From the NCBI RefSeq assembly GCF_024448895.1, contig NZ_JAMOIC010000001.1:434001-498000 (forward strand): DNA of 64,000 nt, in the 5' to 3' direction. The position numbers were made by a program, and so were the translations under genes. Below, piece by piece: positions 8,602 through 16,631 of the stretch (its first letter is position 1; the number at the start of each line of letters is the position of its first letter). This DNA comes from Stutzerimonas stutzeri (GTDB lineage: Bacteria > Pseudomonadota > Gammaproteobacteria > Pseudomonadales > Pseudomonadaceae). The notes under the pieces are model-generated. The model saw only the letters and a program-made list of their open reading frames with translations. It was not told the origin of the DNA and did no database searches.

Positions 8602-10032
8602 TCAGTTCGACTGTCGGCAAAGCTCTCCTGCGAGTTCGCCAAGAGTCTTCAATGCCCGTTCTGCTTCAGTTGACCACGGCAAACCGCAATTGAGCCGCAC
8701 ACAATGATTGAACTGCTCGGTGTTACTGAATATAAGCCCCGGCGCAATGCTGATGCCGCGCTCCAGGGCTTGCACATGAAGCTCCTTGGTATTGACCCGG
8801 GCCGGCAGGCTGACCCAGAGAATGAAGCCGCCGGTTGGCCGCGTCATCTGAGTGCCCTCCGGAAAGTAACGCTGCACCGCCAACTGCACGGCGCTGAGAT
8901 TCTTCCGATACTCGTGACGGATGTACCTGAGGTGCCGGTCGTAACCTCCATTTTCCAGATACGAGGACACCGCCATTTGCGTAACGCTGCAGGCCGAATG
9001 CGTGCTGAACGTCTGCAACCGCTGAATCTCTTCTCGATAGCGCCCCGGGACGATCCAGCCAATGCGAACGCCCGGCGAGATCGTTTTCGAGAAACTCGAG
9101 CAGTAGATCACTCGACCTTCGACATCGTTGGATTTAAGCGCCCGGATCGATCCGACGTCGAACAGCAATTCGCCATAGATATCGTCTTCGACAATCTGGA
9201 TGTCGAAATTCGCCGCCAATTTAAGCAACTGTTTCTGCCGTGCGTCGGGGATGCTCCCACCGAGTGGGTTGCTCAGACGGGCAGTCAACACCAGTGCTTT
9301 GATGGGCCATTGACTGGCCGCGAGCTGCAGCGCTTCGAGGCTGAGCCCGGTGTCAGGATCACAGGGAATCTCGATTACCTTGAGCCCAAGCAGATCAGCG
9401 AGCTGGAGCAAACCGTAATAACTGGGCGACTCGGCAGCAATAAGGTCTCCGGGCTTGGTCAACACGCGCAACGACATCTGTAATGCGTCAACGCAGCCGT
9501 GCGTAATCACCACCTCCTCCGGTCCGACCACCACCCCGGCGTCGCGCATACGAATCGCAACTTGCCGGCGCAAGGGCTCATAGCCAGGGCTGAACATATA
9601 GCTGAATGCGCGCTGGCTCTGGAATCTGGTGACCTTGGCAAGCTGCTGATGCAGCGCACGTGCCGGCAGATAATCTACATGCGGCACCGCAGCACCCAAC
9701 GGGATCAGCCCGTCACGCCTCGACTCGCTCAGTACCTGATTGATGATGCTGCTGCGAGTAACCAGGGTCGGCCGCTCCACCTGTGCAATATCAGGCGTGG
9801 GCGCAGTCAGGGCGGGCGTGTGGTGAACATAGAATCCCGATTGCGGACGCGCGCGGATCATCCCCTGGTCTTCGAGATTGGCGTAAGCCTGCAGCACGGT
9901 GGCGTGGCTCACGTTCAGCTGCATGCTCATCTTGCGCACGGAGGGCACACGCTCGCCCGGGCGATAAACGCCTTGCCGAATATCTTCGGCAAGCTGATGC
10001 GCAATGCGCTGATAAAGCAACAGATTGGTCAT
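8602..10032 (-). CDS. MocR-type regulator: GntR winged helix fused to PLP aminotransferase domain
   Basis: A 476-residue protein. Residues 1-70 are a GntR winged helix-turn-helix (YQRIAHQLAEDIRQGVY then PGERVPSVRKMS, HATVLQAYANLE). The rest is a fold-type I aminotransferase-like domain with the PLP-lysine motif SSFSKTISPG and the aspartate region VEDDIYGE. Such MocR proteins bind PLP and usually control transport or metabolism of amino compounds. The target here is not evident. The ATG at 10032 gives the standard start of the wHTH and has GGGAG 9 bases upstream, so the longer frame to 10092 is rejected. Confidence 0.92.
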   Translation of the reverse strand: MTNLLLYQRIAHQLAEDIRQGVYRPGERVPSVRKMSMQLNVSHATVLQAYANLEDQGMIRARPQSGFYVHHTPALTAPTPDIAQVERPTLVTRSSIINQVLSESRRDGLIPLGAAVPHVDYLPARALHQQLAKVTRFQSQRAFSYMFSPGYEPLRRQVAIRMRDAGVVVGPEEVVITHGCVDALQMSLRVLTKPGDLIAAESPSYYGLLQLADLLGLKVIEIPCDPDTGLSLEALQLAASQWPIKALVLTARLSNPLGGSIPDARQKQLLKLAANFDIQIVEDDIYGELLFDVGSIRALKSNDVEGRVIYCSSFSKTISPGVRIGWIVPGRYREEIQRLQTFSTHSACSVTQMAVSSYLENGGYDRHLRYIRHEYRKNLSAVQLAVQRYFPEGTQMTRPTGGFILWVSLPARVNTKELHVQALERGISIAPGLIFSNTEQFNHCVRLNCGLPWSTEAERALKTLGELAGELCRQSN

Positions 10033-10150
10033 CTGATCCGTCTCCCGCCAACTGAACCATAACAGTAGTACAACACTGTTATGGCCGAGCAATACAGTTA
10101 GCGGCTAACTAGCCGACACAGTCGGTTACGTTTGCAGATTGGGCGAGAAA

Positions 10151-10957
10151 TCAGCGCGGATTGCCTAACTGGCCTTTCTCGTCAGAAAAGAGAATCTCGA
10201 CTCGCCGATTCTGTGCCCGCCCGCGGGCCGAGGCATTTTCGGCTACACGGAACTGTTCGCCGTAACCCACCACCTCGATGCGCGTGTCATCCACCCCAAG
10301 ACTCTGCAAGAACTCGCCGACTGCGTGCGCACGCGCCGTTGACAAGGCGAGGTTCTCTGCCGCGTCACCACGATTGTCGGTATAGCCTTCAATCCGGATT
10401 CTGCGCTTGGGGTTGAGCTGCAGAAAATGAACAACCTTGAGCAGCGTACTGTTTGCAGATGGCCCAAGATCGGCGCTCGCAGCTTTGAACAGTACATCGC
10501 CAAGCGTCATGACCAGACCACGATCCGTTTCGGTAGCCGCCAGGCTGATCATCAGATCTTCCAGCCAACGCCCCTGGTCCTGCATATCGAGCAGCTTGGC
10601 TTGCTGAACGGCTTGCCGCAGACGCTCATGCTCCATCGCCAACTGGGTCGTCCGACGTTGGTTCTGCATCTGTTCGCTGTGCTGAAGCGCAATCTCGCTA
10701 TAGCGCTGGCTGAGGTATGCGTAATGAATGACGTCTTCAGCGCTGCCCCAGTAGCTGGCGAAGCGTTTGGCTCGCTCCAGTGACTCGCTCGCGCGAACCA
10801 CATCTTTGGGGGCGTCAAGTGCCACCTGTTGATCGGCGTTGACGGATTCAAATGTCATCAAAGCCTGATCCAGGTGCTGCTGCGATTGCTGGCTCGAACA
10901 GCCCTGCACGGCAGCGACGGTTATCAGGATGACTGAGGCAAGAGCGGCCCGCTTCAC
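10151..10957 (-). CDS. OmpA-family lipoprotein with DUF4398-like N-terminus
   Basis: A 268-residue lipoprotein (lipobox VQGC, Cys 20). The N-terminal half is mostly helical and resembles the DUF4398 region. The C-terminal ~110 residues are an OmpA-type peptidoglycan-binding domain, seen in LNPKRRIRIEGYTDNRGD, LSTARAHAVGEFL and ASARGRAQNRRVEI. It probably anchors the outer membrane to peptidoglycan. Its ATG overlaps the stop of the upstream DUF4398 gene by 4 bases (10954-10957), so the two are translated together. Confidence 0.9.
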   Translation of the reverse strand: MKRAALASVILITVAAVQGCSSQQSQQHLDQALMTFESVNADQQVALDAPKDVVRASESLERAKRFASYWGSAEDVIHYAYLSQRYSEIALQHSEQMQNQRRTTQLAMEHERLRQAVQQAKLLDMQDQGRWLEDLMISLAATETDRGLVMTLGDVLFKAASADLGPSANSTLLKVVHFLQLNPKRRIRIEGYTDNRGDAAENLALSTARAHAVGEFLQSLGVDDTRIEVVGYGEQFRVAENASARGRAQNRRVEILFSDEKGQLGNPR

Positions 10958-11304
10958 TGAATGGCTCCCAGTTGCTCACGCAGGCGCGCGATGCGACGGC
11001 CCAATTCAGCCATCTCCAATCGACTTTTTTCGTTCAACACCCGGGCCTCAGCCAGCCGGGCATCCAGTTCAGCCTGCTCAGCCAGCAAACGTGCCTCTCG
11101 GTAGTCCGCATCCTTCATCGCTGCGATCGCAGCGGCCAATTTCTCCTCGGCTTGCGTCAGCTCCGCCATTTGCTCCGAGGCGCCAGCCGAGCGCGCCTGA
11201 GTCAGGGCCTGCTCGGTGAGGCGCAGCTGCTCGTTGGGTGCGGGATCACTGACGCATCCGACCATCGCAGACAGTACGAGCACCAAGATAAGCGTTTTAT
11301 TCAC
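10954..11304 (-). CDS. DUF4398-domain lipoprotein
   Basis: A 116-residue lipoprotein (lipobox MVGC, Cys 17). The mature part is almost entirely a long charged helix with heptad-like Ala/Leu/Glu spacing (LTQAEEKLAAAIAAMKDADY, LLAEQAELDARLAEA), consistent with the DUF4398 family. Its neighbour downstream combines a similar helix with an OmpA domain. The two may form a periplasmic coiled-coil pair, which is inference. Function is unknown. Confidence 0.85.
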   Translation of the reverse strand: MNKTLILVLVLSAMVGCVSDPAPNEQLRLTEQALTQARSAGASEQMAELTQAEEKLAAAIAAMKDADYREARLLAEQAELDARLAEARVLNEKSRLEMAELGRRIARLREQLGAIQ

Positions 11305-11313
11305 ATGAAGGTC

Positions 11314-12138
11314 CTAGCGTTTCGGTTTGCCGGCTGGGTTCGATTGCTGCTTCCAGCGCTCGAGGTTTTCTACCAGCAGCTGCTCTGGCACCCCGGCGGC
11401 ACGCAATTCTGTCATTTTTATCGCCAGCTGTCCGCGCAGCCACGGCCCGTTGCAAGCCGAGTCATGCGCAACTGCAAAGTGCAAGCCGCGACTCGATACC
11501 GCCGGCTCCAGCCGCTGAATGTCGCCGAGCAACCCAAGCTGCCCGGCCTGGGCCACAGTGCTGTACCGCTCATGCAATACATAGTCAGTCTGCCCTGCTA
11601 TCAGCTTCTGCAAGGCGTCTTCCAGGCTGGGCGCCGAGCGCAGACGCAGGTTTTCCTTGGCAAAGCGCTCGAATGCTCTATCGAAACGGGTTGTAGCGAT
11701 AGAGGTACCTGAGCGACCCATCAGCTCGTTCCGGCTCGAATAAAGAAAACCTGGATCGTTCCGAACCCAGGCCGACATCTGCATCGAAGCGATGGCCGGG
11801 TGAACGAAGTCCAGATAAGCGAGCTCCTCCTGATCAAGCAACGCATCGGCAAGCACGTCGACCCGCCCACTGCGCACCTGCTCGAGCGCTTTGGCGGCGT
11901 CGCCGGTGTAGAGCATTTCGAGCTTGAGGTCGAGTGAGTCGGTGATCTGCTTCAGCAAGTCGGCATTGGCGCCAACCAGACGCTTGGGGTTCTGCGGATC
12001 ACGCCAGAGAAACGGCGGATTGTTCGCTCCACCTGTGGCGATCAGCCGGTCGCACTTTGCAGCTGCCGCGCTCGCCGTGAAGGAGGTTGTGGCGAGCAAA
12101 GCAAACAAAGCGGACTTCAGCAGAACGGCACATCGCAT
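11314..12138 (-). CDS. Periplasmic solute-binding protein, family 3 (amino-acid type)
   Basis: A 274-residue protein with a cleavable signal peptide (about residues 1-26, ending ASAAAA) and a bacterial extracellular solute-binding family 3 fold. Typical stretches are NADLLKQITDSLDLKLEM, DVLADALLDQEELAYLDFVHPA and a GRSGTSIATT-like second lobe. No ABC permease or ATPase gene is nearby. It ends 10 bases before the DUF4398 gene on the same strand, so it may sense or scavenge a ligand together with the lipoproteins rather than feed an importer. Ligand unknown. Confidence 0.82.
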   Translation of the reverse strand: MRCAVLLKSALFALLATTSFTASAAAAKCDRLIATGGANNPPFLWRDPQNPKRLVGANADLLKQITDSLDLKLEMLYTGDAAKALEQVRSGRVDVLADALLDQEELAYLDFVHPAIASMQMSAWVRNDPGFLYSSRNELMGRSGTSIATTRFDRAFERFAKENLRLRSAPSLEDALQKLIAGQTDYVLHERYSTVAQAGQLGLLGDIQRLEPAVSSRGLHFAVAHDSACNGPWLRGQLAIKMTELRAAGVPEQLLVENLERWKQQSNPAGKPKR

Positions 12139-12218
12139 GGGTTACCTCATCGTTCGGATCGGGCAAGCGCCCGTAGGTCGTGCGAATGTTACCACCGGCC
12201 AGCATCGCCAAGCGCCCC

Positions 12219-12249
12219 AAAAAAAACCCGCTACGAGAGCGGGTTTTTT
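12219..12249. terminator. Bidirectional intrinsic terminator after etfA
   Basis: A 6-base GC stem (cccgct 12227-12232, agcggg 12238-12243) with a 5-base loop is flanked by an A-run on one side and a T-run on the other. It therefore works in either direction. On the minus strand it lies 16 bases after the etfA stop. On the other side it insulates the start of the solute-binding protein gene. Confidence 0.92.
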
Positions 12250-12264
12250 CGGCGAGCGGCTTGG

Positions 12265-13194
12265 TTAAACCAGCTGCTCGAACTCCGGCAGAATCTCGAA
12301 CAGATCGCCTACCAGGCCGTAATCGGCAACCTGGAAGATCGGCGCCTCTTCGTCCTTGTTGATCGCAACGATCACCTTGGAGTCCTTCATGCCAGCCAAG
12401 TGCTGGATGGCGCCAGAGATGCCCACCGCGATGTACAGCTGCGGAGCAACGATTTTGCCAGTCTGACCAACCTGCATGTCGTTCGGAACGAAGCCCGCAT
12501 CGACCGCAGCACGCGAAGCGCCAACAGCAGCGCCCAGCTTGTCCGCCAGCGAATACAGATGTTTGAAGTTGTCGCCGTTCTGCATCCCACGACCGCCGGA
12601 TACGACGATCTTTGCAGCGGTCAGCTCAGGACGATCGGACTTGGCGAGTTCCTCACCAACGAATGCGGAAACACCGGCATCACCTGTACCTGAAACCTGC
12701 TCCACCGATGCCGAACCGCCTACAGCATTGACCGGATCGAAACCGGTAGCCCGCACGGTGATGACCTTGATCGCCGCGCTGGATTGCACGGTGGCAATGG
12801 CGTTACCGGCATAGATAGGACGCTTGAAAGTATCAGCACTTTCAACAGCGATGATCTCGGAGATCTGATCGACATCCAGCTGGGCGGCAACACGCGGCAG
12901 GAAGTTCTTGCCGTTGGTAGTTGCAGCAGCCAGTACGTGGGAATAATCCTTCGCCAGACCAGCGATCAGTGGCGCGACGTTTTCAGGAAGCTGATTGGTA
13001 TAAGCGGCATCATCGGCAACCAGAACCTTGGATACACCTTCGATCTGAGCTGCCGCTTCACCGATGGCCGCGCAACCGGCGCCCGCTACCAGCACATGAA
13101 TGTCGCCGCCGATCGCCTTGGCCGCAGCCACGGTGTTCAAAGTGGCAGCAGCCAGAACGGCATTGTTGTGTTCAGCGATAACCAGGATAGTCAT
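12265..13194 (-). CDS. etfA: Electron transfer flavoprotein, alpha subunit
   Basis: A 309-residue FAD-binding subunit of the ETF heterodimer, which takes electrons from acyl-CoA and other dehydrogenases and passes them to ETF-QO. The C-terminal FAD-binding domain is clear ([55 protein letters not shown]). It begins immediately after the etfB stop, with zero spacing between the two genes, so they form one operon. It is followed by a strong terminator. Confidence 0.97.
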   Translation of the reverse strand: MTILVIAEHNNAVLAAATLNTVAAAKAIGGDIHVLVAGAGCAAIGEAAAQIEGVSKVLVADDAAYTNQLPENVAPLIAGLAKDYSHVLAAATTNGKNFLPRVAAQLDVDQISEIIAVESADTFKRPIYAGNAIATVQSSAAIKVITVRATGFDPVNAVGGSASVEQVSGTGDAGVSAFVGEELAKSDRPELTAAKIVVSGGRGMQNGDNFKHLYSLADKLGAAVGASRAAVDAGFVPNDMQVGQTGKIVAPQLYIAVGISGAIQHLAGMKDSKVIVAINKDEEAPIFQVADYGLVGDLFEILPEFEQLV

Positions 13195-13944
13195 TTAGAG
13201 TACCTTCGCCTCGTTCTTCAGTTTCTCGACCAGTTCCGCTACGGACTTGACCTTGATACCCGCGCTGCGTGCGGCAGGCGCTTCGACTTTCAGGGTCTTG
13301 ACGGTGGAAGTCGTGGCTACACCCAATGCATCTGGAGTCAGGACTTCGAGCGGCTTTTTCTTGGCCTTCATGATGTTCGGCAGCGACGCGTAGCGCGGTT
13401 CGTTCAAGCGCAGGTCGGTGGTCACGATAGCCGGCAGGTTCAACGCAACGGTTTGTGCGCCACCGTCGATTTCGCGCTCGACATTCACTTTATCGCCGGA
13501 AACTTCAACCTTCGAAGCGAAGGTGCCCTGGGCGAAGCCGGTCAGTGCGCCGAGCATCTGGCCGGTCTGGTTGTTATCGCTGTCGATGGCTTGCTTGCCC
13601 AGGATTACCAGCTGTGGCTGTTCCTTATCGACAACGGCTTTTAGCAGCTTGGCTACTGCCAGGGAATTGAGCTCTTCGGTCGACTCGACCAGCACGGCGC
13701 GGTCAGCACCCAGTGCCAGCGCGGTGCGCAGCTGCTCTTGAGCTGCAGTTGGACCAATGGAAACCACGACGATTTCACTTGCTACGCCCTTCTCTTTAAG
13801 GCGTACCGCCTCTTCTACAGCGATTTCGCAGAAGGGGTTCATCGACATCTTGACGTTGGCGAGGTCGACGCCGGAGTTGTCCGCCTTGACGCGAACCTTG
13901 ACGTTGTAATCGACCACTCGTTTGACAGCTACAAGAATCTTCAT
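13195..13944 (-). CDS. etfB: Electron transfer flavoprotein, beta subunit
   Basis: A 249-residue AMP-binding subunit of ETF. It starts with the typical [14 protein letters not shown] and contains [27 protein letters not shown], a [18 protein letters not shown] recognition-loop region and the C-terminal MKAKKKPLE block. The ATG at 13944 is preceded by GAGG with a 5-base spacer. The 45 extra residues in the open frame upstream are not ETF-like. First gene of etfBA, transcribed away from the ETF-QO gene with a PsrA-like operator in the shared gap. Confidence 0.97.
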   Translation of the reverse strand: MKILVAVKRVVDYNVKVRVKADNSGVDLANVKMSMNPFCEIAVEEAVRLKEKGVASEIVVVSIGPTAAQEQLRTALALGADRAVLVESTEELNSLAVAKLLKAVVDKEQPQLVILGKQAIDSDNNQTGQMLGALTGFAQGTFASKVEVSGDKVNVEREIDGGAQTVALNLPAIVTTDLRLNEPRYASLPNIMKAKKKPLEVLTPDALGVATTSTVKTLKVEAPAARSAGIKVKSVAELVEKLKNEAKVL

Positions 13945-14149
13945 GGATTCCTCGTTACTCTCCGGTGAATAGAATTTCGCCGAGGCGAACCGAGCCATGC
14001 TCCAGGACCGGGCATAATTTCTGCCTTCAGACCTGTTCGGCGAGCACAAAACTGCACGTATCTTGACTGCTGGCATCAACCGGGGTCAACAACGCAAATG
14101 ACCCGTCATAAGCCGCAGTTTCCGGATTCTAGCAGGCTTGGAAGAAATT

Positions 14150-14164
14150 CAAACAAACGTTTGT
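14150..14164. promoter_or_regulatory. PsrA-like operator between etfB and the ETF-QO gene
   Basis: The sequence CAAAC-AAAC-GTTTG fits the published PsrA consensus (G/C)AAAC-N2-4-GTTT(G/C). It contains a perfect 12-base palindrome, ACAAACGTTTGT, at 14153-14164. It lies just upstream of the -35 of the ETF-QO promoter. PsrA is a fatty-acid-responsive TetR-family repressor/activator reported, from memory, to control etfBA and the ETF-QO gene in P. aeruginosa. The psrA gene itself is not in this window. Confidence 0.8.
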
Positions 14165-14165
14165 A

Positions 14166-14194
14166 TTGGACCCTTTCAGGCGTCTATATATAAT
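14166..14194 (+). promoter_or_regulatory. Sigma-70 promoter of the ETF-QO gene
   Basis: TTGGAC (14166-14171) and TATAAT (14189-14194) are separated by exactly 17 bases, a near-consensus sigma-70 promoter. Transcription would start near 14201, about 75 bases before the ATG at 14277. The -35 element begins two bases after the PsrA-like palindrome ends, so a bound regulator could block or touch RNA polymerase. The remainder of the 332-base gap (13945-14276) holds no gene I can see. Confidence 0.85.
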
Positions 14195-14276
14195 GCGGCA
14201 GCTCGGCTTGATCAGGGATCACGATCCAGCCCTCCACTATCTATAAAATAATCAAGCCTTGAGTAGGAGATAGCCA

Positions 14277-15932
14277 ATGGAACGCGAATACATGGAATTC
14301 GACGTAGTGATCGTCGGCGCCGGCCCCGCGGGCCTGTCCGCTGCCTGCCGACTGAAGCAACGCGCCGCCGATGCCGGAAAGGAAATTAGCGTCTGCGTCG
14401 TTGAAAAGGGTTCCGAAGTAGGCGCCCACATTCTATCTGGTGCCGTGTTCGAGCCTCGCGCGCTGACCGAGCTGTTCCCCAACTGGAAAGAGCTTGAAGC
14501 CCCGCTGAACACCCCAGTCAAGCGTGACGATATCTACCTGCTCAAGAGCGCCGAAGCCGCTCGCAAGCTGCCCAACGTATTGGTCCCCAAGACCATGCAT
14601 AACGAGGGCAACTACATTATCTCCCTGGGTAATTTATGCCGCTGGATGGCCCAGCAGGCGGAAAATCTCGGCGTCGAAATCTATCCTGGCTTCGCAGCTC
14701 AGGAAGCGCTCATTGATGAACAGGGGATCGTTCGCGGCATCCTTACCGGTGACCTCGGCGTAGACCGCGAGGGCAATCCGAAAGAAGGCATGTACACACC
14801 GGGCATGGAGTTGCGAGCCAAGTACACCCTGTTCGCCGAGGGCTGCCGAGGCCATATCGGCAAGCAGCTGATCAATCGGTTCCAGCTAAACGCCAACGTT
14901 GATCCGCAGCATTACGGGATTGGCATCAAGGAGCTCTGGGACATCGATCCTGCCAAGCATGAGCAGGGTCTGGTCGTGCATACAGCGGGCTGGCCGTTGG
15001 ACGACGAGAACACGGGTGGTTCCTTCCTCTACCATCTCGAGAACAACCAGGTCGTTGTCGGCCTGATCGTCGATCTGTCCTACAGCAACCCGTTCCTCTC
15101 GCCTTTCGACGAGTTCCAGCGCTACAAGCATCATCCGGTGGTCAAGCAGTACCTCGAGGGCGGCAAGCGAGTGTCCTACGGTGCGCGCGCGATCTCCAAA
15201 GGCGGTATCAACTCGCTGCCGAAGATGGTCTTCAATGGTGGCGCACTGATCGGTTGTGATGCCGGTACGTTGAACTTCGCCAAGATCAAGGGCAGCCATA
15301 CCGCCATGAAATCCGGCATGCTGGCTGCCGAAGCGGTCGCTGACGCGCTGTTCGCCGGCCGTGAAGGGGGCGATGAGCTGACCGGTTATGAAGAAGGCTT
15401 CAAGTCCAGCTGGCTCTATGAGGAACTGCAGGCGAGCCGTAACTTCGGAGCGGCGATCCACAAGTGGGGGACCGTCAAGGGTGGCGCGTTCAACTTCATC
15501 GATCAGAACATCTTCGGCGGTAAGATTCCCTTCACACTGCACGATACCAAGCCGGATTACGCATGCCTGAAAACCGCTGCCGAATCGAAGAAGATCGAAT
15601 ATCCAAAGCCTGACGGCAAGCTCAGCTTCGATAAGCTCAGTTCGGTGTTTCTCTCCAACACTAACCATGAAGAAGAGCAGCCCGTTCACCTCAAACTGAC
15701 CGATCCGAGCATTCCGATCGATAAGAACCTACCCATGTATGACGAGCCCGCCCAGCGCTACTGCCCGGCAGGTGTTTACGAAGTGGTAGCTAACGACGAC
15801 GGCAGCAAGCGTTTCCAGATCAACGCGCAGAACTGCGTGCACTGCAAGACGTGCGACATCAAGGACCCGGCGCAGAACATTACCTGGGTAGCCCCTGAAG
15901 GCACCGGTGGACCTAACTACCCCAACATGTAA
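14277..15932 (+). CDS. Electron transfer flavoprotein:ubiquinone oxidoreductase
   Basis: A 551-residue membrane-associated flavo/iron-sulfur enzyme that moves electrons from reduced ETF to ubiquinone. The N-terminus has the FAD dinucleotide-binding motif (VVIVGAGPAGLSAA) and a GAHILSGAVFEP block. The C-terminus carries the 4Fe-4S cluster cysteines (RYCPAGVYE and NCVHCKTCDIKDP). A good AGGAGA ribosome site lies 6 bases before the ATG. It is divergent from etfBA, so the whole electron route is encoded at one locus. A strong terminator follows. Confidence 0.97.
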   Translation: MEREYMEFDVVIVGAGPAGLSAACRLKQRAADAGKEISVCVVEKGSEVGAHILSGAVFEPRALTELFPNWKELEAPLNTPVKRDDIYLLKSAEAARKLPNVLVPKTMHNEGNYIISLGNLCRWMAQQAENLGVEIYPGFAAQEALIDEQGIVRGILTGDLGVDREGNPKEGMYTPGMELRAKYTLFAEGCRGHIGKQLINRFQLNANVDPQHYGIGIKELWDIDPAKHEQGLVVHTAGWPLDDENTGGSFLYHLENNQVVVGLIVDLSYSNPFLSPFDEFQRYKHHPVVKQYLEGGKRVSYGARAISKGGINSLPKMVFNGGALIGCDAGTLNFAKIKGSHTAMKSGMLAAEAVADALFAGREGGDELTGYEEGFKSSWLYEELQASRNFGAAIHKWGTVKGGAFNFIDQNIFGGKIPFTLHDTKPDYACLKTAAESKKIEYPKPDGKLSFDKLSSVFLSNTNHEEEQPVHLKLTDPSIPIDKNLPMYDEPAQRYCPAGVYEVVANDDGSKRFQINAQNCVHCKTCDIKDPAQNITWVAPEGTGGPNYPNM

Positions 15933-15953
15933 TAGCGCACTGATGGAGACGTT

Positions 15954-15985
15954 GAAGAACCCCGCCTGTTGGCGGGGTTCTTCGT
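15954..15985 (+). terminator. Intrinsic terminator of the ETF-QO gene
   Basis: A perfect 13-base stem (15954-15966 with 15971-15983) closes a TGTT loop. The AT-rich outer part of the stem (GAAGAA/TTCTTC) supplies the weak-pairing end. It lies 21 bases after the ETF-QO stop codon. Its length and perfection make it unusually stable for a simple terminator. Confidence 0.88.
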
Positions 15986-16099
15986 TATGGCGCGGCGACG
16001 ATTTCGATGCTCCGCCTGCGCGGCTTCATTGCTTGAAGGCTCGCGATGCGTCACCGAGCGACTGAACGGATTGGGTGGCATCAATGACTTCTCCCAAAA

Positions 16100-16133
16100 A
16101 AGAAAAGCCCTGGTCATAACCAGGGCTTTTCTT
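16100..16133 (-). terminator. Intrinsic terminator of the cold-shock gene
   Basis: A perfect 14-base stem (16100-16113 with 16120-16133) closes a 6-base loop. It ends in AAGAAAAG/CTTTTCTT arms, followed on the minus strand by more T residues. It lies about 45 bases after the stop of the cold-shock gene. Together with the terminator at 15954 it insulates the convergent ETF-QO and cold-shock genes. Confidence 0.88.
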
Positions 16134-16178
16134 GGGGTTCGGTCATAAGACCTGCAGCTATTCAGCCATAGCTGAAGC

Positions 16179-16388
16179 TCAGAGCCCTGCCACGTCCTCG
16201 GCCTGCAGGCCTTTCTGACCCTGAGTGACCGAGAACTCCACCTGCTGACCTTCGGCCAGAGAGCGGTGGCCATCGCCACGAATTGCTTGGAAATGCACAA
16301 ACACATCCGCACCATTGCCACGCTGGATGAATCCATAACCCTTGGCATCATTGAACCACTTGACGGTTCCGGTTTCGCGCTCAGCCAT
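16179..16388 (-). CDS. CspA-family cold-shock/RNA-chaperone protein
   Basis: A 69-residue single cold-shock domain protein that binds single-stranded RNA and DNA. Both nucleic-acid motifs are intact: RNP1 as KGYGFIQ and RNP2 as VFVHF. The start has GGAG 6 bases upstream. The 243-base region upstream (16389-16631) has no other gene and may hold the long leader typical of csp genes, although no definite leader structure was identified. Which Csp paralogue this is cannot be decided from one sequence. Confidence 0.95.
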   Translation of the reverse strand: MAERETGTVKWFNDAKGYGFIQRGNGADVFVHFQAIRGDGHRSLAEGQQVEFSVTQGQKGLQAEDVAGL

Positions 16389-16631
16389 CCTACTTCTCCA
16401 ACTCGATTCTTATTATTCCCCACGCGGGGAGGACGATCAGGCCTGACCTTGTCGAGTCCGCCTGCGCCAATATAGCGAAGCAGGCGTGACAAGCATGTTT
16501 CAGCGTGATCAGCGAACGAGTATAGAACAGGGAGAATTGTCGTCTTCCAGTTTTTACAGTTCATGAGGGGGGACGTGATCTGCCCCTATCTACGGCCCTC
16601 ACAGGCTGGACGCACCTTGCAGACCGCTCAA

